A DNA stretch of 64,000 bases from Limnobacter alexandrii (lineage in GTDB: Bacteria > Pseudomonadota > Gammaproteobacteria > Burkholderiales > Burkholderiaceae_B), in the NCBI RefSeq assembly GCF_005871185.1, contig NZ_SWKN01000006.1, positions 124,001 to 188,000 on the forward strand, written 5' to 3'. Below are positions 19,100-27,987 of the stretch, piece after piece. The notes beneath the pieces are model-generated. The model was not told the DNA's origin. It saw only the letters and a program-made list of their open reading frames with translations, and made no database searches. The position numbers and the translations under genes are program-made. Each line of letters begins with the position of its first letter. Position 1 is the stretch's first letter.

Positions 19100-20878
19100 A
19101 TGACTTGTTTTAAATGGACCATCACAGGCCCGGTCTTCATTCTGGCTGCCAGCCTGACCACCGGTTGCGCCACCGTGCCCGCCGAACAGGGCGAACCGGC
19201 ACAACAGCAAATGTCTGCCGAGCAAAAAGCCTACGAAGCCCGCGTGGCCGAGATGGTCAAGCAAGATCCCCTGTTTGCCCTGCTGACCGCTGAAATTGCC
19301 AGTCAGCGCGGCGACACGTATTCTGCCACGCTGGCCTACACCGAAGCCGCCAAACAACAGCGCGACCCCGACCTTGCAAAACGTGCCGTAGAAATCAGCC
19401 TGGCCGAGGGCCAATTGGACCTGGCCTTGAATGCAGCCCAGGTGTGGTCTGAACTTTCGCCCGATGACAAACAAGCCAGCCGGTCCATCATGCTGCTGCA
19501 ACTGGGCACCAACCGCGTCGACGAAGCCATGCCCGCACTCAAGGCATTTCTGGCCGACGTAAAAGCCGCTGAGACCGCCAACCCGGGGCTGGGCGCTTCC
19601 GGCACCGAGAAAGTGGCGTTGGACATGCTGCAACGCATTCCCGACAAAAACAAGGCCTACCAAACCGGCATTGATCTGTTTGGCAACAATGCAGACGACC
19701 TTGAAGCACAAACCCTGTTGGCGCAACTCGCCAACAACTCCGAGCTGTACCCGCAAGCTGTGGGGCACATGGAAAATGTGTTGCGCCAGTCGCCACAAGA
19801 ACGTTTTTATGTGTTGACCGCCCAGTTCATGGAAAAACGGGATGGCAACGCGGATGCGGCCATGCAACTGGTGAACGAGCAAGCCCAATTGCACCCCAAC
19901 TGGTTTGGTGCTCGCCTGTACCTGGCCCGCAACCACACCCAGCTTGGTCAATGGCCGCAGGCGCGACAGCGTTTTGCGGAAATGATCGAACTTCAACCCG
20001 ACAACATTCCTTTGTACTCTAGCCAGGGCTTTGTGCTTACCCAACTGAAGGACTACAAAGCAGCCGAACAGCACTTCAAAATTTACCTGGACAAAACTGC
20101 ACCAGCCGAGCGCCAGAACGAGTCGTTGATTCACGCCACACTGTCAGACATGGCGCTAGAACGAAAAGACTATGTGGCCGCCCTGAAGTGGCTGGACACC
20201 ACACCAAATGCGGCAGACAACCTGGATGTTCAGTTGAAAAAATCAGCCTTGTTCGAAAAACAGGGCAATGCCCTTTCGGCCAAGCGGGTACTGAACCAGT
20301 TCAAACCCAAAAACGAAGATGAGTCTGTGCGCCTGGCACTGGCGAAATCACAACTGGCTGAATCGCAAAAGGCACCTGCCGAGGCAGCCACCGAACTCGA
20401 ATTGGCTTTGCTAAGCTTTCCGGACCAACCCGACCTGCTTTACGAGCGCGCCATGGTGGCTGAACGCCAGGACGACCTGCCCCGCGTTGAGCAGTTCCTC
20501 AAGCGCCTGATTGCGGTTCGGCCTGACAACCCGCATGGCTACAACGCTCTGGGCTACACTTGGGCCGAGAACAATGTTCGGCTGGAAGAAGCCTATGAGT
20601 TGATTAAAAAGGCTGTTGAACTTGCCCCAAACGACCCCTTCATTCTCGATTCACTGGGTTGGGTACATTACCGCCTGGGCAAAATGGACAGTGCAGAAGC
20701 AACCCTGAAAAAAGCATACGACTTGCGCCAAGACGAGGAAATTGGCCTGCACTTGCTGGAAGTGTTGCTTAAATCGGGCAAGAAAGAAGAGGCACGTCAA
20801 CTGGGCAAGCAGCTAACCGTTCGTTATCCTGACAGCAAAACATTGAAACAACTGCTTTTACAGGTTGAGGAAATTTAA
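19100..20878 (+). CDS. Tetratricopeptide-repeat lipoprotein
   Basis: 592 residues. A lipoprotein signal with lipobox LTTGC places the acylated cysteine at residue 23. The rest is a series of TPR-like helices (for example NPHGYNALGYTWAENNVRLEEAYELIKKAVEL and DSLGWVHYRLGKMDSAEATLKKA shapes, cited here in part). In betaproteobacteria such a protein is commonly encoded before lolB and ispE; its role is not established. Probably attached to the outer membrane, as a scaffold. The gene ends four bases before lolB. Confidence 0.8.
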   Translation: MTCFKWTITGPVFILAASLTTGCATVPAEQGEPAQQQMSAEQKAYEARVAEMVKQDPLFALLTAEIASQRGDTYSATLAYTEAAKQQRDPDLAKRAVEISLAEGQLDLALNAAQVWSELSPDDKQASRSIMLLQLGTNRVDEAMPALKAFLADVKAAETANPGLGASGTEKVALDMLQRIPDKNKAYQTGIDLFGNNADDLEAQTLLAQLANNSELYPQAVGHMENVLRQSPQERFYVLTAQFMEKRDGNADAAMQLVNEQAQLHPNWFGARLYLARNHTQLGQWPQARQRFAEMIELQPDNIPLYSSQGFVLTQLKDYKAAEQHFKIYLDKTAPAERQNESLIHATLSDMALERKDYVAALKWLDTTPNAADNLDVQLKKSALFEKQGNALSAKRVLNQFKPKNEDESVRLALAKSQLAESQKAPAEAATELELALLSFPDQPDLLYERAMVAERQDDLPRVEQFLKRLIAVRPDNPHGYNALGYTWAENNVRLEEAYELIKKAVELAPNDPFILDSLGWVHYRLGKMDSAEATLKKAYDLRQDEEIGLHLLEVLLKSGKKEEARQLGKQLTVRYPDSKTLKQLLLQVEEI

Positions 20879-20882
20879 GTTC

Positions 20883-21452
20883 ATGGCTTTTCCAACATTG
20901 CGCCTGGCTTGCATCGCTTTGATCAGCGCCAGCCTGGGCGCTTGCAGCACCGTGGGCCAAGACCCGTCCACAGAAGTGGATTGCAAGTCCATTCAATCAA
21001 GCTGCCATTACGGGCGTTTCGGGCTGATCTGGAAAGTTGAACAGGCCGACGGCAAAGTTGAGGCAGATTCCATTTCAGGCACTTATGAATGGCGCTCCGG
21101 CCGCACCGGTCCCAGCCAGGCTCCAAAAATTGCCTATCTGGAAGTGAATTCCACACTTGGCCCTTCACTGGGCAGCGCAAAACGCTTGGGTAATTTTTAT
21201 GAAGTGCGGGCAGCCGATGGCCGCGTGTATTTGGCCAAAGACTGGCAAAGCCTGTTTGACCTGATGTTTCCAGTTGAACTGCCTGCCGAAGCCTTGGTGC
21301 AATGGATGGAAAATCCAAACCCCAATGAATTGCCCACACTGCCGGCCAACTGGGCCTGGGAAAACCAGAACGGCCGTTACCGCGTGGTGTTTGTCGAAAA
21401 CAGCACTTCGGGCCGCATCGACCTGATCCCGCAAGGCACCTTGGGCAAATAA
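20883..21452 (+). CDS. lolB: Outer-membrane lipoprotein insertase LolB
   Basis: 189 residues from ATG 20883, with a GAGGAAA ribosome site about 10 bases upstream; an upstream GTG/TTG-type start at 20865 lies inside the TPR gene. Lipobox SLGAC puts the acylated cysteine at residue 21. The body matches LolB (FGLIWKVEQADGKVEADSIS, TYEWRSGRTGPSQ, ALVQWMENPNPNELP, NGRYRVVF). LolB receives lipoproteins from LolA and inserts them in the outer membrane. Confidence 0.88.
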   Translation: MAFPTLRLACIALISASLGACSTVGQDPSTEVDCKSIQSSCHYGRFGLIWKVEQADGKVEADSISGTYEWRSGRTGPSQAPKIAYLEVNSTLGPSLGSAKRLGNFYEVRAADGRVYLAKDWQSLFDLMFPVELPAEALVQWMENPNPNELPTLPANWAWENQNGRYRVVFVENSTSGRIDLIPQGTLGK

Positions 21453-21455
21453 AGC

Positions 21456-22373
21456 GTGAACGCCTCTGACGCGGTGAAGCTGTCCGCCTTCTCTCCGGCA
21501 AAAATCAACCTGTTCCTGCACATCACCGGCCGCAGGGCCGATGGTTATCATCTGCTTCAAAGTGTGTTCTGCCCAATTACCTTGGGTGACGAACTTTCAA
21601 TGTCGGTGCAAGCCAATTCAAGCAAGGAGTTGACAGTTCACCGAAGCGGCGACCTTGTTCACATTCCTGAAGATGTCGACCTCACTGTTCGCGCCTGCAA
21701 GGCTTTCTATGCCAATGCCGGGGTGGGTATGGCGTATCAAGTGTCTGTCCATGTCAACAAAAAGGTGCCCGAGCAGGCAGGCCTGGGTGGCGGCAGCAGC
21801 AATGCCGCCACGGTGCTGCGCCTGCTGCAACATCACCACCAACACCCGCTTAGCGCTGGGCAATTGGCTGCAATTGGCCTTGCACTCGGTGCTGATGTGC
21901 CCTTTTTTCTTCAAGACAACAGTGCATTTGTGGAGGGCATTGGCGAGGTCATCACCCCGATTCATGGTATTTCAGGGCATTTAATTGTCTACAAACCGCC
22001 ACTTTCGTGTCCCACACCCAAAATATTTAGCGATCCGCAATTGACACGCAACTCAAGTGACGTCAAAATAGCGGTCTTCGATTCGGCCCGCCGAATGAAT
22101 AGTGAGTTGATGGCTTGCCTGCAAGCCAACACACAGAATGCTTTGCAAGCTGTTGTGTCTCGCAACTACCCCGATTGGGAACAGCAGTTTGGTGTTTTTT
22201 CAAACTGTGTTGCAAAGTTCAACCCGCAATTGATTCGAATGTCAGGTTCCGGCTCCGCCATGTTTGCTTTGTTTGCCAGCCCAAGCCAGCTTAGCAATGC
22301 AGTGGTAGCAGTCGCCGATGCGCCTGAATTACAGCGTGGGCAGTGGTTTGAATGCAAAATCAAATCAAGCTGA
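21456..22373 (+). CDS. ispE: 4-diphosphocytidyl-2-C-methyl-D-erythritol kinase
   Basis: 305 residues from GTG 21456. GHMP-kinase motifs are visible: AFSPAKINLFLHITGRR near the N-terminus and GLGGGSSNAATVLRLL (ATP loop) near residue 109-124, then SGSGSAMFALF near the C-terminus. It phosphorylates CDP-ME in the MEP isoprenoid pathway. The order lolB-ispE-tRNA-Gln-prs is conserved in betaproteobacteria. Confidence 0.95.
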   Translation: MNASDAVKLSAFSPAKINLFLHITGRRADGYHLLQSVFCPITLGDELSMSVQANSSKELTVHRSGDLVHIPEDVDLTVRACKAFYANAGVGMAYQVSVHVNKKVPEQAGLGGGSSNAATVLRLLQHHHQHPLSAGQLAAIGLALGADVPFFLQDNSAFVEGIGEVITPIHGISGHLIVYKPPLSCPTPKIFSDPQLTRNSSDVKIAVFDSARRMNSELMACLQANTQNALQAVVSRNYPDWEQQFGVFSNCVAKFNPQLIRMSGSGSAMFALFASPSQLSNAVVAVADAPELQRGQWFECKIKSS

Positions 22374-22389
22374 ATCGATAAAAGTTTTT

Positions 22390-22466
22390 AGGGGAGTCGC
22401 CAAGTTGGTTAAGGCACCGGATTTTGATTCCGGCATGCGAGGGTTCGAGTCCTTCCTCCCCTGCCA
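22390..22466 (+). tRNA. tRNA-Gln (anticodon TTG)
   Basis: A 77-base cloverleaf. Acceptor AGGGGAG pairs with CTCCCCT; the anticodon stem CCGGA/TCCGG encloses TTTTGAT with anticodon TTG; the T arm is GAGGG-TTCGAGT-CCTTC; discriminator G and an encoded CCA end at 22466. It lies between ispE and prs. Confidence 0.97.
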
Positions 22467-22471
22467 AAACC

Positions 22472-22503
22472 AAAGGGCCAGCCACAGGTTGGCCCTTTTT
22501 TTA
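22472..22503 (+). terminator. Rho-independent terminator after tRNA-Gln
   Basis: AAAGGGCCA and TGGCCCTTT form the stem, with a loop GCCACAGGT-like between, followed by a run of seven or more T. It ends the tRNA transcript just before prs. Confidence 0.88.
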
Positions 22504-22539
22504 TTTCGCCAACGCACACGTCAAGCCCTGGGGTAAACA

Positions 22540-23493
22540 ATGGCAACCGACAGCAGTCTAATGATCTTCACCGGCAATGCGAACCCTGCATTGGCCGAAT
22601 CAGTGGCCAAGCAGCTGAATATTCCGCTGGGCAAAGCCACCGTAGGTCGTTTCTCAGACGGTGAAGTCATGGTCGAGATCAACGAAAACGTGCGCGGCAA
22701 AGACGTGTTTGTGCTGCAGTCCACTTGCGCACCTACCAACGACAACCTCATGGAAATGATGGTCATGATCGACGCGCTCAAGCGCGCATCAGCAGGCCGC
22801 ATTACCGCAGCGATCCCCTACTTCGGCTATGCCCGTCAAGACCGCCGAGTGCGTTCCTCTCGAGTGGCCATTACCGCCAAAGTAGTCGCCAATATGCTTC
22901 AGGTTGTGGGCGTTGACCGCGTGTTGACCATGGACCTGCACGCCGACCAAATTCAGGGTTTCTTCGACATTCCCGTGGACAACATTTATGCATCGCCCGT
23001 GTTGTTGGGCGACGTGTGGAAACAAAACCTGGACAACCTGATGGTTGTTTCACCCGACGTGGGTGGTGTGGTTCGAGCCCGTGCGCTGGCCAAGCGCCTG
23101 AATTGCGATTTGGCGATTATCGACAAACGTCGCCCCCGCGCCAACGTAGCGGAAGTGATGAACATCATCGGCGACGTGAAAGACCGCACTTGCGTGATCA
23201 TGGACGACATGGTCGACACCGCCAACACACTGTGCAAAGCCGCTGCAGCCCTGAAAGCAAACGGTGCGAAGAAAGTGGTGGCGTACTGTACCCACCCCGT
23301 GTTGTCGGGCGGTGCCATTCAGCGCGTTGAAGAATCGGATCTGGATGAATTGGTGGTTACCGACACCATCCCTTTGTCTGAAGAAGCACACAACAGCAAC
23401 ACCATTCGTGTACTGAGTGTTGATGAACTGCTGGCTGAAACCATTCGCCGCATTGTTCGTTCCGACTCAGTCAGTTCGCTGTTCATTGACTAA
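22540..23493 (+). CDS. prs: Ribose-phosphate pyrophosphokinase (PRPP synthase)
   Basis: 317 residues. It makes PRPP from ribose 5-phosphate and ATP for nucleotide, His and Trp synthesis. Diagnostic segments: [18 protein letters not shown], the flexible loop [10 protein letters not shown], and the PRPP-binding [15 protein letters not shown] near residues 215-229. Length matches class I enzymes. Confidence 0.97.
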   Translation: MATDSSLMIFTGNANPALAESVAKQLNIPLGKATVGRFSDGEVMVEINENVRGKDVFVLQSTCAPTNDNLMEMMVMIDALKRASAGRITAAIPYFGYARQDRRVRSSRVAITAKVVANMLQVVGVDRVLTMDLHADQIQGFFDIPVDNIYASPVLLGDVWKQNLDNLMVVSPDVGGVVRARALAKRLNCDLAIIDKRRPRANVAEVMNIIGDVKDRTCVIMDDMVDTANTLCKAAAALKANGAKKVVAYCTHPVLSGGAIQRVEESDLDELVVTDTIPLSEEAHNSNTIRVLSVDELLAETIRRIVRSDSVSSLFID

Positions 23494-23594
23494 GATTTAG
23501 GTAACAAGTTGTTTTGGGCTTTTTTGCGGTCGCCCTTAAGTGCCGCATAACTTGGTTTCACTGGTCGCGGTGAAGTCAAATTTGGAGAATCAAC

Positions 23595-24182
23595 ATGAAA
23601 GTAGTTGCAACATCCCGCACAGAGCAGGGTTCCGGAGCGAGCCGCCGCCTGCGTCGTGCTGGCCAGGTACCTGGCATTGTTTATGGCGCAAATCAGGAAG
23701 CTCAGGCTGTGTCAATTGAACACAACCCCCTGTGGCACGCCCTGCAAAAAGAAAAATTCCACTCCAGCATTCTGGATCTGGAAATTGATGGCAAGTCTGA
23801 GCAGGTTTTGCTGCGCGACTTCCAGTCACACCCTTACAAGCCACAGTTGCTGCACATCGATTTTCAGCGCATCGACGGTAACCAGAAAATTCACATGAAC
23901 GTGCCTTTGCACTACTCTGGTCACCTGGAAAGCCCAGCAGTCAAGTTGTATGCAGGCCAGGTTACCTTTGTTGCAAACCAGATCGAAATCGAGTGTTTGC
24001 CCAAAGACCTGCCAGAATTCATCGCCGTAGATTGCAGCGTGCTGGACGTAACCAAGCGCTCAATCCACGTGACTGATCTGCAGTTCCCTGAAGGCGTCAG
24101 CATCCCCAACCACGGTCAGCAAGACCTTTCACTGGTTACAGTGAAGATCAAGGCTGGTGCTGCGAAGGGCGGCGACGAGTAA
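23595..24182 (+). CDS. rplY: 50S ribosomal protein L25, long Ctc form
   Basis: 195 residues. The N-terminal 95 residues are the 5S rRNA-binding L25 domain (GASRRLRRAGQVPGIVYG, LLRDFQSHPYKPQLLHIDFQ). The C-terminal ~90 residues are the TL5/Ctc extension present in many bacteria but absent from E. coli L25. A ribosome site (TTTGGAGAATC) precedes the ATG. The next gene in other betaproteobacteria is usually pth, which here lies 3.8 kb further on. Confidence 0.95.
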   Translation: MKVVATSRTEQGSGASRRLRRAGQVPGIVYGANQEAQAVSIEHNPLWHALQKEKFHSSILDLEIDGKSEQVLLRDFQSHPYKPQLLHIDFQRIDGNQKIHMNVPLHYSGHLESPAVKLYAGQVTFVANQIEIECLPKDLPEFIAVDCSVLDVTKRSIHVTDLQFPEGVSIPNHGQQDLSLVTVKIKAGAAKGGDE

Positions 24183-24208
24183 ATTCTCGAAGTCCAATTA
24201 GTTCTGAA

Positions 24209-24242
24209 AAAGCCGCTGCGCTCAGGTTCAGCGGCTTTTTTT
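24209..24242 (+). terminator. Rho-independent terminator after rplY
   Basis: AAGCCGCTG and CAGCGGCTT form a 9-bp stem with a 10-base loop, followed by a T tract. A-rich sequence on the 5' side could make it work in both directions. Confidence 0.88.
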
Positions 24243-24288
24243 ATGGGCACAATGTGGGCTCATTGACCAATCACGCACCCTGCTCGAA

Positions 24289-24921
24289 GTGAACAACACC
24301 CAAAATTTTGATGAATTGCCCTTGGGCGATCAAATTAAACACGTCATCGCCCAACTGCCTGCAAACACGGTCAGCCTTGGTGAAATTCTTGATTTGGTGG
24401 GCCGCGATGGCATGTTGCTGCTGGTGGCATTTCTCACATTGGTGTTCATGGTGCCGGTGTCCATTCCGGGTGTGAGTACCATTTTTGGTGCTGCCATTTT
24501 GTTGATTGGAATCAGCCGTGTTTTCGGGCGCACTTTGTGGCTGCCCAAGCGTTTCAAAGAACGCGCCCTGCCCGCTGACAAATTGCGCAATGCACTGGAA
24601 AAAGGCCTGGTGTGGATTCCACGTCTGGAGAAAATCAGCAAACCACACCGCATGGCCTGGCTTACCACGGGCCGCGGCATGAACATCATCAACGATGGCG
24701 GTTTGATACTGGGCGCCATCTTGCTCATGGCACCGTTTGGCTTTATCCCGTTTTCCAACACCGTGCCCGGAATTGCCTTGCTGTTTCTGGCAGTGGGGTT
24801 AATTCAACGCGACGGCGCTGCAGTGCTGCTGGGCCATTTGGCCAATTTGGCCTCGATCGTGTACTTCGGCGTGCTGATCGGTGGTGGCGGAATGATGATT
24901 CAAAACATGCTGCAAAACTAA
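24289..24921 (+). CDS. exoD: Exopolysaccharide synthesis ExoD-family membrane protein
   Basis: 210 residues from GTG 24289. ExoD features are visible: an N-terminal LGEILDLVGRDGMLLLVAFL segment, a hydrophobic pair VFMVPVSIPGVSTIFG and ILLIGISRVFG, and the LPKRF motif, then two further hydrophobic segments. ExoD was described from rhizobial exopolysaccharide mutants; its exact biochemical role is unclear. It lies convergent with the Lrp-type regulator. Confidence 0.8.
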   Translation: MNNTQNFDELPLGDQIKHVIAQLPANTVSLGEILDLVGRDGMLLLVAFLTLVFMVPVSIPGVSTIFGAAILLIGISRVFGRTLWLPKRFKERALPADKLRNALEKGLVWIPRLEKISKPHRMAWLTTGRGMNIINDGGLILGAILLMAPFGFIPFSNTVPGIALLFLAVGLIQRDGAAVLLGHLANLASIVYFGVLIGGGGMMIQNMLQN

Positions 24922-24932
24922 GTGCCGCCAGG

Positions 24933-25412
24933 TCAATCGACTGGCACCTCGGTTTTGTCGACCACCCTGCGCAACACAAAACTGGTGTGCACACCAGTAA
25001 CCCCTTTGATGCGGGTAATTTTATTCAGCAGCAAATTCTGGTAGCCGTCCATGTCGGCCACAATCACCTTCAGCTGGTAATCGGCCTGCTGCCCGGTAAT
25101 CAGCAGGCATTCCAGCACCTCCGGTATTGCACCAATGGCACCCTCAAAACTGGCGAAACGTTCAGGCGTGTGCTGGTCCATTGAAATGTAAATCAGCGCC
25201 ATCAGGCTGTAGCCCAGCTTTTTGGCATCCACCAAGGCCCGGTAGCCAGTAATCAAGCCCGCTTCTTCAAGCGCTTTTACACGGCGCAAACAGGGTGAAG
25301 GCGACAAACCAATCGCATCGGCCAAATCCTGGTTGCTCATTCGCCCATCGGTTTGCAACAGGGTCAAAATTCGCTTGTCATAGCGGTCAAGTTCCTGCAT
25401 TTCGTATTTCAT
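24933..25412 (-). CDS. Lrp/AsnC-family transcriptional regulator
   Basis: 159 residues from ATG 25412 (MKYEMQELDRYDKRIL); MQEL at 25400 is an alternative, and the longer frame to 25457 is unlikely for this family. An N-terminal helix-turn-helix (MSNQDLADAIGLSPSPCLRRVKALEEAG) is followed by the ligand-binding RAM domain (YQLKVIVADMDGYQNLL). It is transcribed divergently from leuA, so local control of leucine synthesis is plausible but inferred. Confidence 0.9.
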   Translation of the reverse strand: MKYEMQELDRYDKRILTLLQTDGRMSNQDLADAIGLSPSPCLRRVKALEEAGLITGYRALVDAKKLGYSLMALIYISMDQHTPERFASFEGAIGAIPEVLECLLITGQQADYQLKVIVADMDGYQNLLLNKITRIKGVTGVHTSFVLRRVVDKTEVPVD

Positions 25413-25419
25413 GCCTATC

Positions 25420-25430
25420 AATAAATTATT
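25420..25430. promoter_or_regulatory. AT-rich palindrome in the lrp-leuA divergent region
   Basis: AATAAATTATT is a perfect 5-bp inverted repeat with a single central base, inside an AT-rich stretch (25413-25500) between the divergent regulator and leuA. Lrp-type sites are AT-rich partial palindromes, so it is a candidate operator; the match is too short to be sure. Confidence 0.3.
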
Positions 25431-25540
25431 TACGCAATTATCTGCCAATAAATACAAAATTCAAAGCAATAATCGCAATCAAATGCCGCAACAAACCACT
25501 TACACTGGTCTTCATCGATAAACGTTCAGGCCAAAGCAGC

Positions 25541-27211
25541 ATGTTGAAGAACCCCGCCACCAAATATCGCCCCGCTTACAAAGTGGACCTGCCCGACAGA
25601 ACATGGCCCAACAAGGCCATTGAGAATGCGCCAATCTGGTTAAGCACCGATTTGCGCGACGGCAACCAAGCGATTTTCGAACCCATGAGTGTGGCCACCA
25701 AACTGGACTTCTTCAAAGAACTTGTGCGCATTGGCTTTAAAGAGATCGAGGTGGGCTTTCCCGCCGCCTCGCAAATCGACTTCGACGTGGTTCGGCATTT
25801 GATCGACAACGATCTGATTCCGAACGACGTGACCCCCATGGTCATGACCCAGGCTCGTGATGATCTTATCGAGCGAACAGTGGAATCGGTGATTGGCGCC
25901 AAAAGCGCAATCGTCCACATCTACAACTCCACCGCACCCGTGTGGAGAAATACGGTGTTCCGCATGACTGTGCCCGAAGTCATCGACATGGTGAAAAACC
26001 GCGTACAGAAAGTGAAAGACCTGACTGATGCGCACCCCGAGACACAGTGGGTTTTGCAGTACTCGCCCGAGTGTTTCAACATGACTGAACTGGATGTGGC
26101 TTTGCAGGCCTGCAACACTGCCATTGAAACCTGGGAAGCCGGCCCCAATCGCAAGATCATCATCAACCTGCCCACCACCGTGGAGTGGAGTTCGCCCAAT
26201 GTATTCGCCGACCAAATTGAATGGATGAACAGGCACTTGGCGCGCCGCGAGCATGTGGTGCTTTCCGTGCACCCACACAATGATCGCGGCACCGGCGTGG
26301 CCACCGCTGAATTGGCAATGATGGCGGGCGCACAACGTGTAGAGGGTTGTTTGTTTGGCAACGGCGAACGATGCGGCAATGTGGACATTGTTACGCTCGC
26401 CTTGAACATGTACACCCAGGGCGTGCACCCCAATCTTGATTTTTCTGACATCAACGCCGTGGCCCGCGTGGTGGAAAGTTGCACGCAGCTGCCCATTCAC
26501 CCCCGCCACCCGTATGTGGGCGATTTGGTGTACACCGCGTTTTCAGGTTCGCATCAGGATGCAATCAAAAAAGGTTTCGACATTCAAAAGCCCGATGCCA
26601 TTTGGGAAGTGCCTTACCTGCCCATCGACCCGGTCGATGTAGGCCGCACCTATGACAGCGTGATCCGCGTGAACAGCCAATCGGGCAAAGGTGGAATCGC
26701 TTACATTCTTGAACGCGAGCACGGTGTGGTGATGCCACGCCGCATGCAAGTGGAGTTTTCAGGCGTGGTGCAAAAGGTGAGTGACAACACGGCTGCGGAA
26801 ATGACATCGCCTGCCCTGTGGGCTTTGTTTGAACAAACCTATTTGCAGAACGACGACAGTCAACCGCGCTACATCAGCCACAAGGTATTTGATGCAGAAG
26901 GTGGACAGGGTATTGAAATTACCGTGCAGCAACACGGCGAAATCACAAGGCTTGAAGGCGTGGGCAACGGCCCACTGGATGCCGCAGTACAAGCCCTTGG
27001 TGTACCCATGGACATTGTTGGGTTTGAAGAACGCAGTGTAGGCCAAGGTGCCAAATCAAAGGCCATGGCCATTATTGAAGTGAGTGTGCCCAACATGCCC
27101 GGCAGCAAATTTGGTGTGGGTTTTCACGACAACATCACCACCGCCAGTTTGATGGCCTTGGTGAGTGCGTGGCGACGGGTGGATAATCAAATTTCAGCTT
27201 CCGTCGTGTAA
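25541..27211 (+). CDS. leuA: 2-isopropylmalate synthase
   Basis: 556 residues from ATG 25541. An upstream in-frame extension back to 25295 overlaps the regulator gene and has no protein-like character, so I reject it. The catalytic TIM-barrel has STDLRDGNQAIFEPM near residues 36-50 and HPHNDRGTGVATAELA near 243-258; the C-terminal allosteric domain (EGVGNGPLDAAVQAL) follows. Length and sequence fit the longer LeuA type 2 class (about 550-570). It commits 2-oxoisovalerate to leucine synthesis. Confidence 0.94.
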   Translation: MLKNPATKYRPAYKVDLPDRTWPNKAIENAPIWLSTDLRDGNQAIFEPMSVATKLDFFKELVRIGFKEIEVGFPAASQIDFDVVRHLIDNDLIPNDVTPMVMTQARDDLIERTVESVIGAKSAIVHIYNSTAPVWRNTVFRMTVPEVIDMVKNRVQKVKDLTDAHPETQWVLQYSPECFNMTELDVALQACNTAIETWEAGPNRKIIINLPTTVEWSSPNVFADQIEWMNRHLARREHVVLSVHPHNDRGTGVATAELAMMAGAQRVEGCLFGNGERCGNVDIVTLALNMYTQGVHPNLDFSDINAVARVVESCTQLPIHPRHPYVGDLVYTAFSGSHQDAIKKGFDIQKPDAIWEVPYLPIDPVDVGRTYDSVIRVNSQSGKGGIAYILEREHGVVMPRRMQVEFSGVVQKVSDNTAAEMTSPALWALFEQTYLQNDDSQPRYISHKVFDAEGGQGIEITVQQHGEITRLEGVGNGPLDAAVQALGVPMDIVGFEERSVGQGAKSKAMAIIEVSVPNMPGSKFGVGFHDNITTASLMALVSAWRRVDNQISASVV

Positions 27212-27258
27212 ACCATGCTTTATCAAAAAGTGAGGTCGACAAGTCAAACATAGAAAGC

Positions 27259-27281
27259 ATAAACTCGCGGTTTATCTTTTT
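27259..27281 (+). terminator. Weak terminator-like hairpin after leuA
   Basis: ATAAAC, loop TCGCG, GTTTAT, then CTTTTT. The 6-bp stem is AT-rich, so termination would be weak. It separates leuA from the AT-rich methyltransferase gene. Confidence 0.4.
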
Positions 27282-27303
27282 AAAAATAATAAACGGCGAA
27301 ACT

Positions 27304-27987
27304 ATGAGACGTGTTTTAAATAAATGGCTTTACAAGAAAGGATATAAGATTCAAAAGATTGGGAAAACACCCTATTTGCTGGAAGACTTAATCAAAAAAC
27401 GTGGCCCACTGACATTCCTTCAAATTGGCGCAAACGACGGAATAAGTTTCGATAATCTATATCCGATCGTTACAAAACATAGATGCAAGGGAGTGGTAGT
27501 GGAACCCTTGCCTGATATGTTTGAACGGCTAAGCCTAAACTTCAAGCATCACGCACAGATTAAACCGGTGAGAGTCGCTGTCCATCCATCTGAAACAACG
27601 GCCTTTATCTATCGCGTTTCGAAAAATCGACTTGATCAATATGACGACTGGTGTTCCGGCATAGCGTCCTTCAGCAAGGATCATCTGTTGAAACACAACA
27701 TCAAGTTAGAGGACATCGAATACGAAGTGGTTCCATGTCAACCCTTAATGACTTTGATACAAGAACAAGGCCTTACAAATATTGACTACCTTCAGATCGA
27801 TACAGAAGGCTTCGATCACGAGGTTTTAAATATGTTGGATCTAGAACAGGTAAAACCAGCAATAATCAAATTTGAGAAAGTTCATACTCCAGCTAATGAA
27901 TTTAAGAAAATTCAGAGAAAACTGGAACATCATGGCTATGAGATCATTGACGACACTCGCGATGCAATCGCAGTTTTAGAATCGTGA
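27304..27987 (+). CDS. FkbM-family methyltransferase, AT-rich, probably acquired
   Basis: 227 residues. SAM-dependent methyltransferase of the FkbM class: FLQIGANDGISFD near residue 38-50 (SAM loop), GVVVEPLPDMFERL near 62-75, and the family hallmark IDYLQIDTEGFDHEVLNML near 160-178. Such enzymes often O-methylate sugars of glycans or natural products. The gene is clearly more AT-rich than its neighbours (16 of the first 60 bases of the line from 27301 are G or C) and uses many AAA/ATA/AGA codons. It sits between leuA and pth, where the conserved order has neither. Its stop nevertheless overlaps the GTG start of pth by four bases. Substrate unknown. Confidence 0.82.
   Translation: MRRVLNKWLYKKGYKIQKIGKTPYLLEDLIKKRGPLTFLQIGANDGISFDNLYPIVTKHRCKGVVVEPLPDMFERLSLNFKHHAQIKPVRVAVHPSETTAFIYRVSKNRLDQYDDWCSGIASFSKDHLLKHNIKLEDIEYEVVPCQPLMTLIQEQGLTNIDYLQIDTEGFDHEVLNMLDLEQVKPAIIKFEKVHTPANEFKKIQRKLEHHGYEIIDDTRDAIAVLES

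Noticed and set aside
23494-23594. Possible ribosomal-protein leader or riboswitch before rplY
   Set aside because: Only short GCGG/CCGC complementarity is visible, without a convincing conserved fold.
25295-25540. Upstream extension of leuA in frame
   Set aside because: It overlaps the divergent regulator and does not look like LeuA; ATG 25541 starts the conserved protein.
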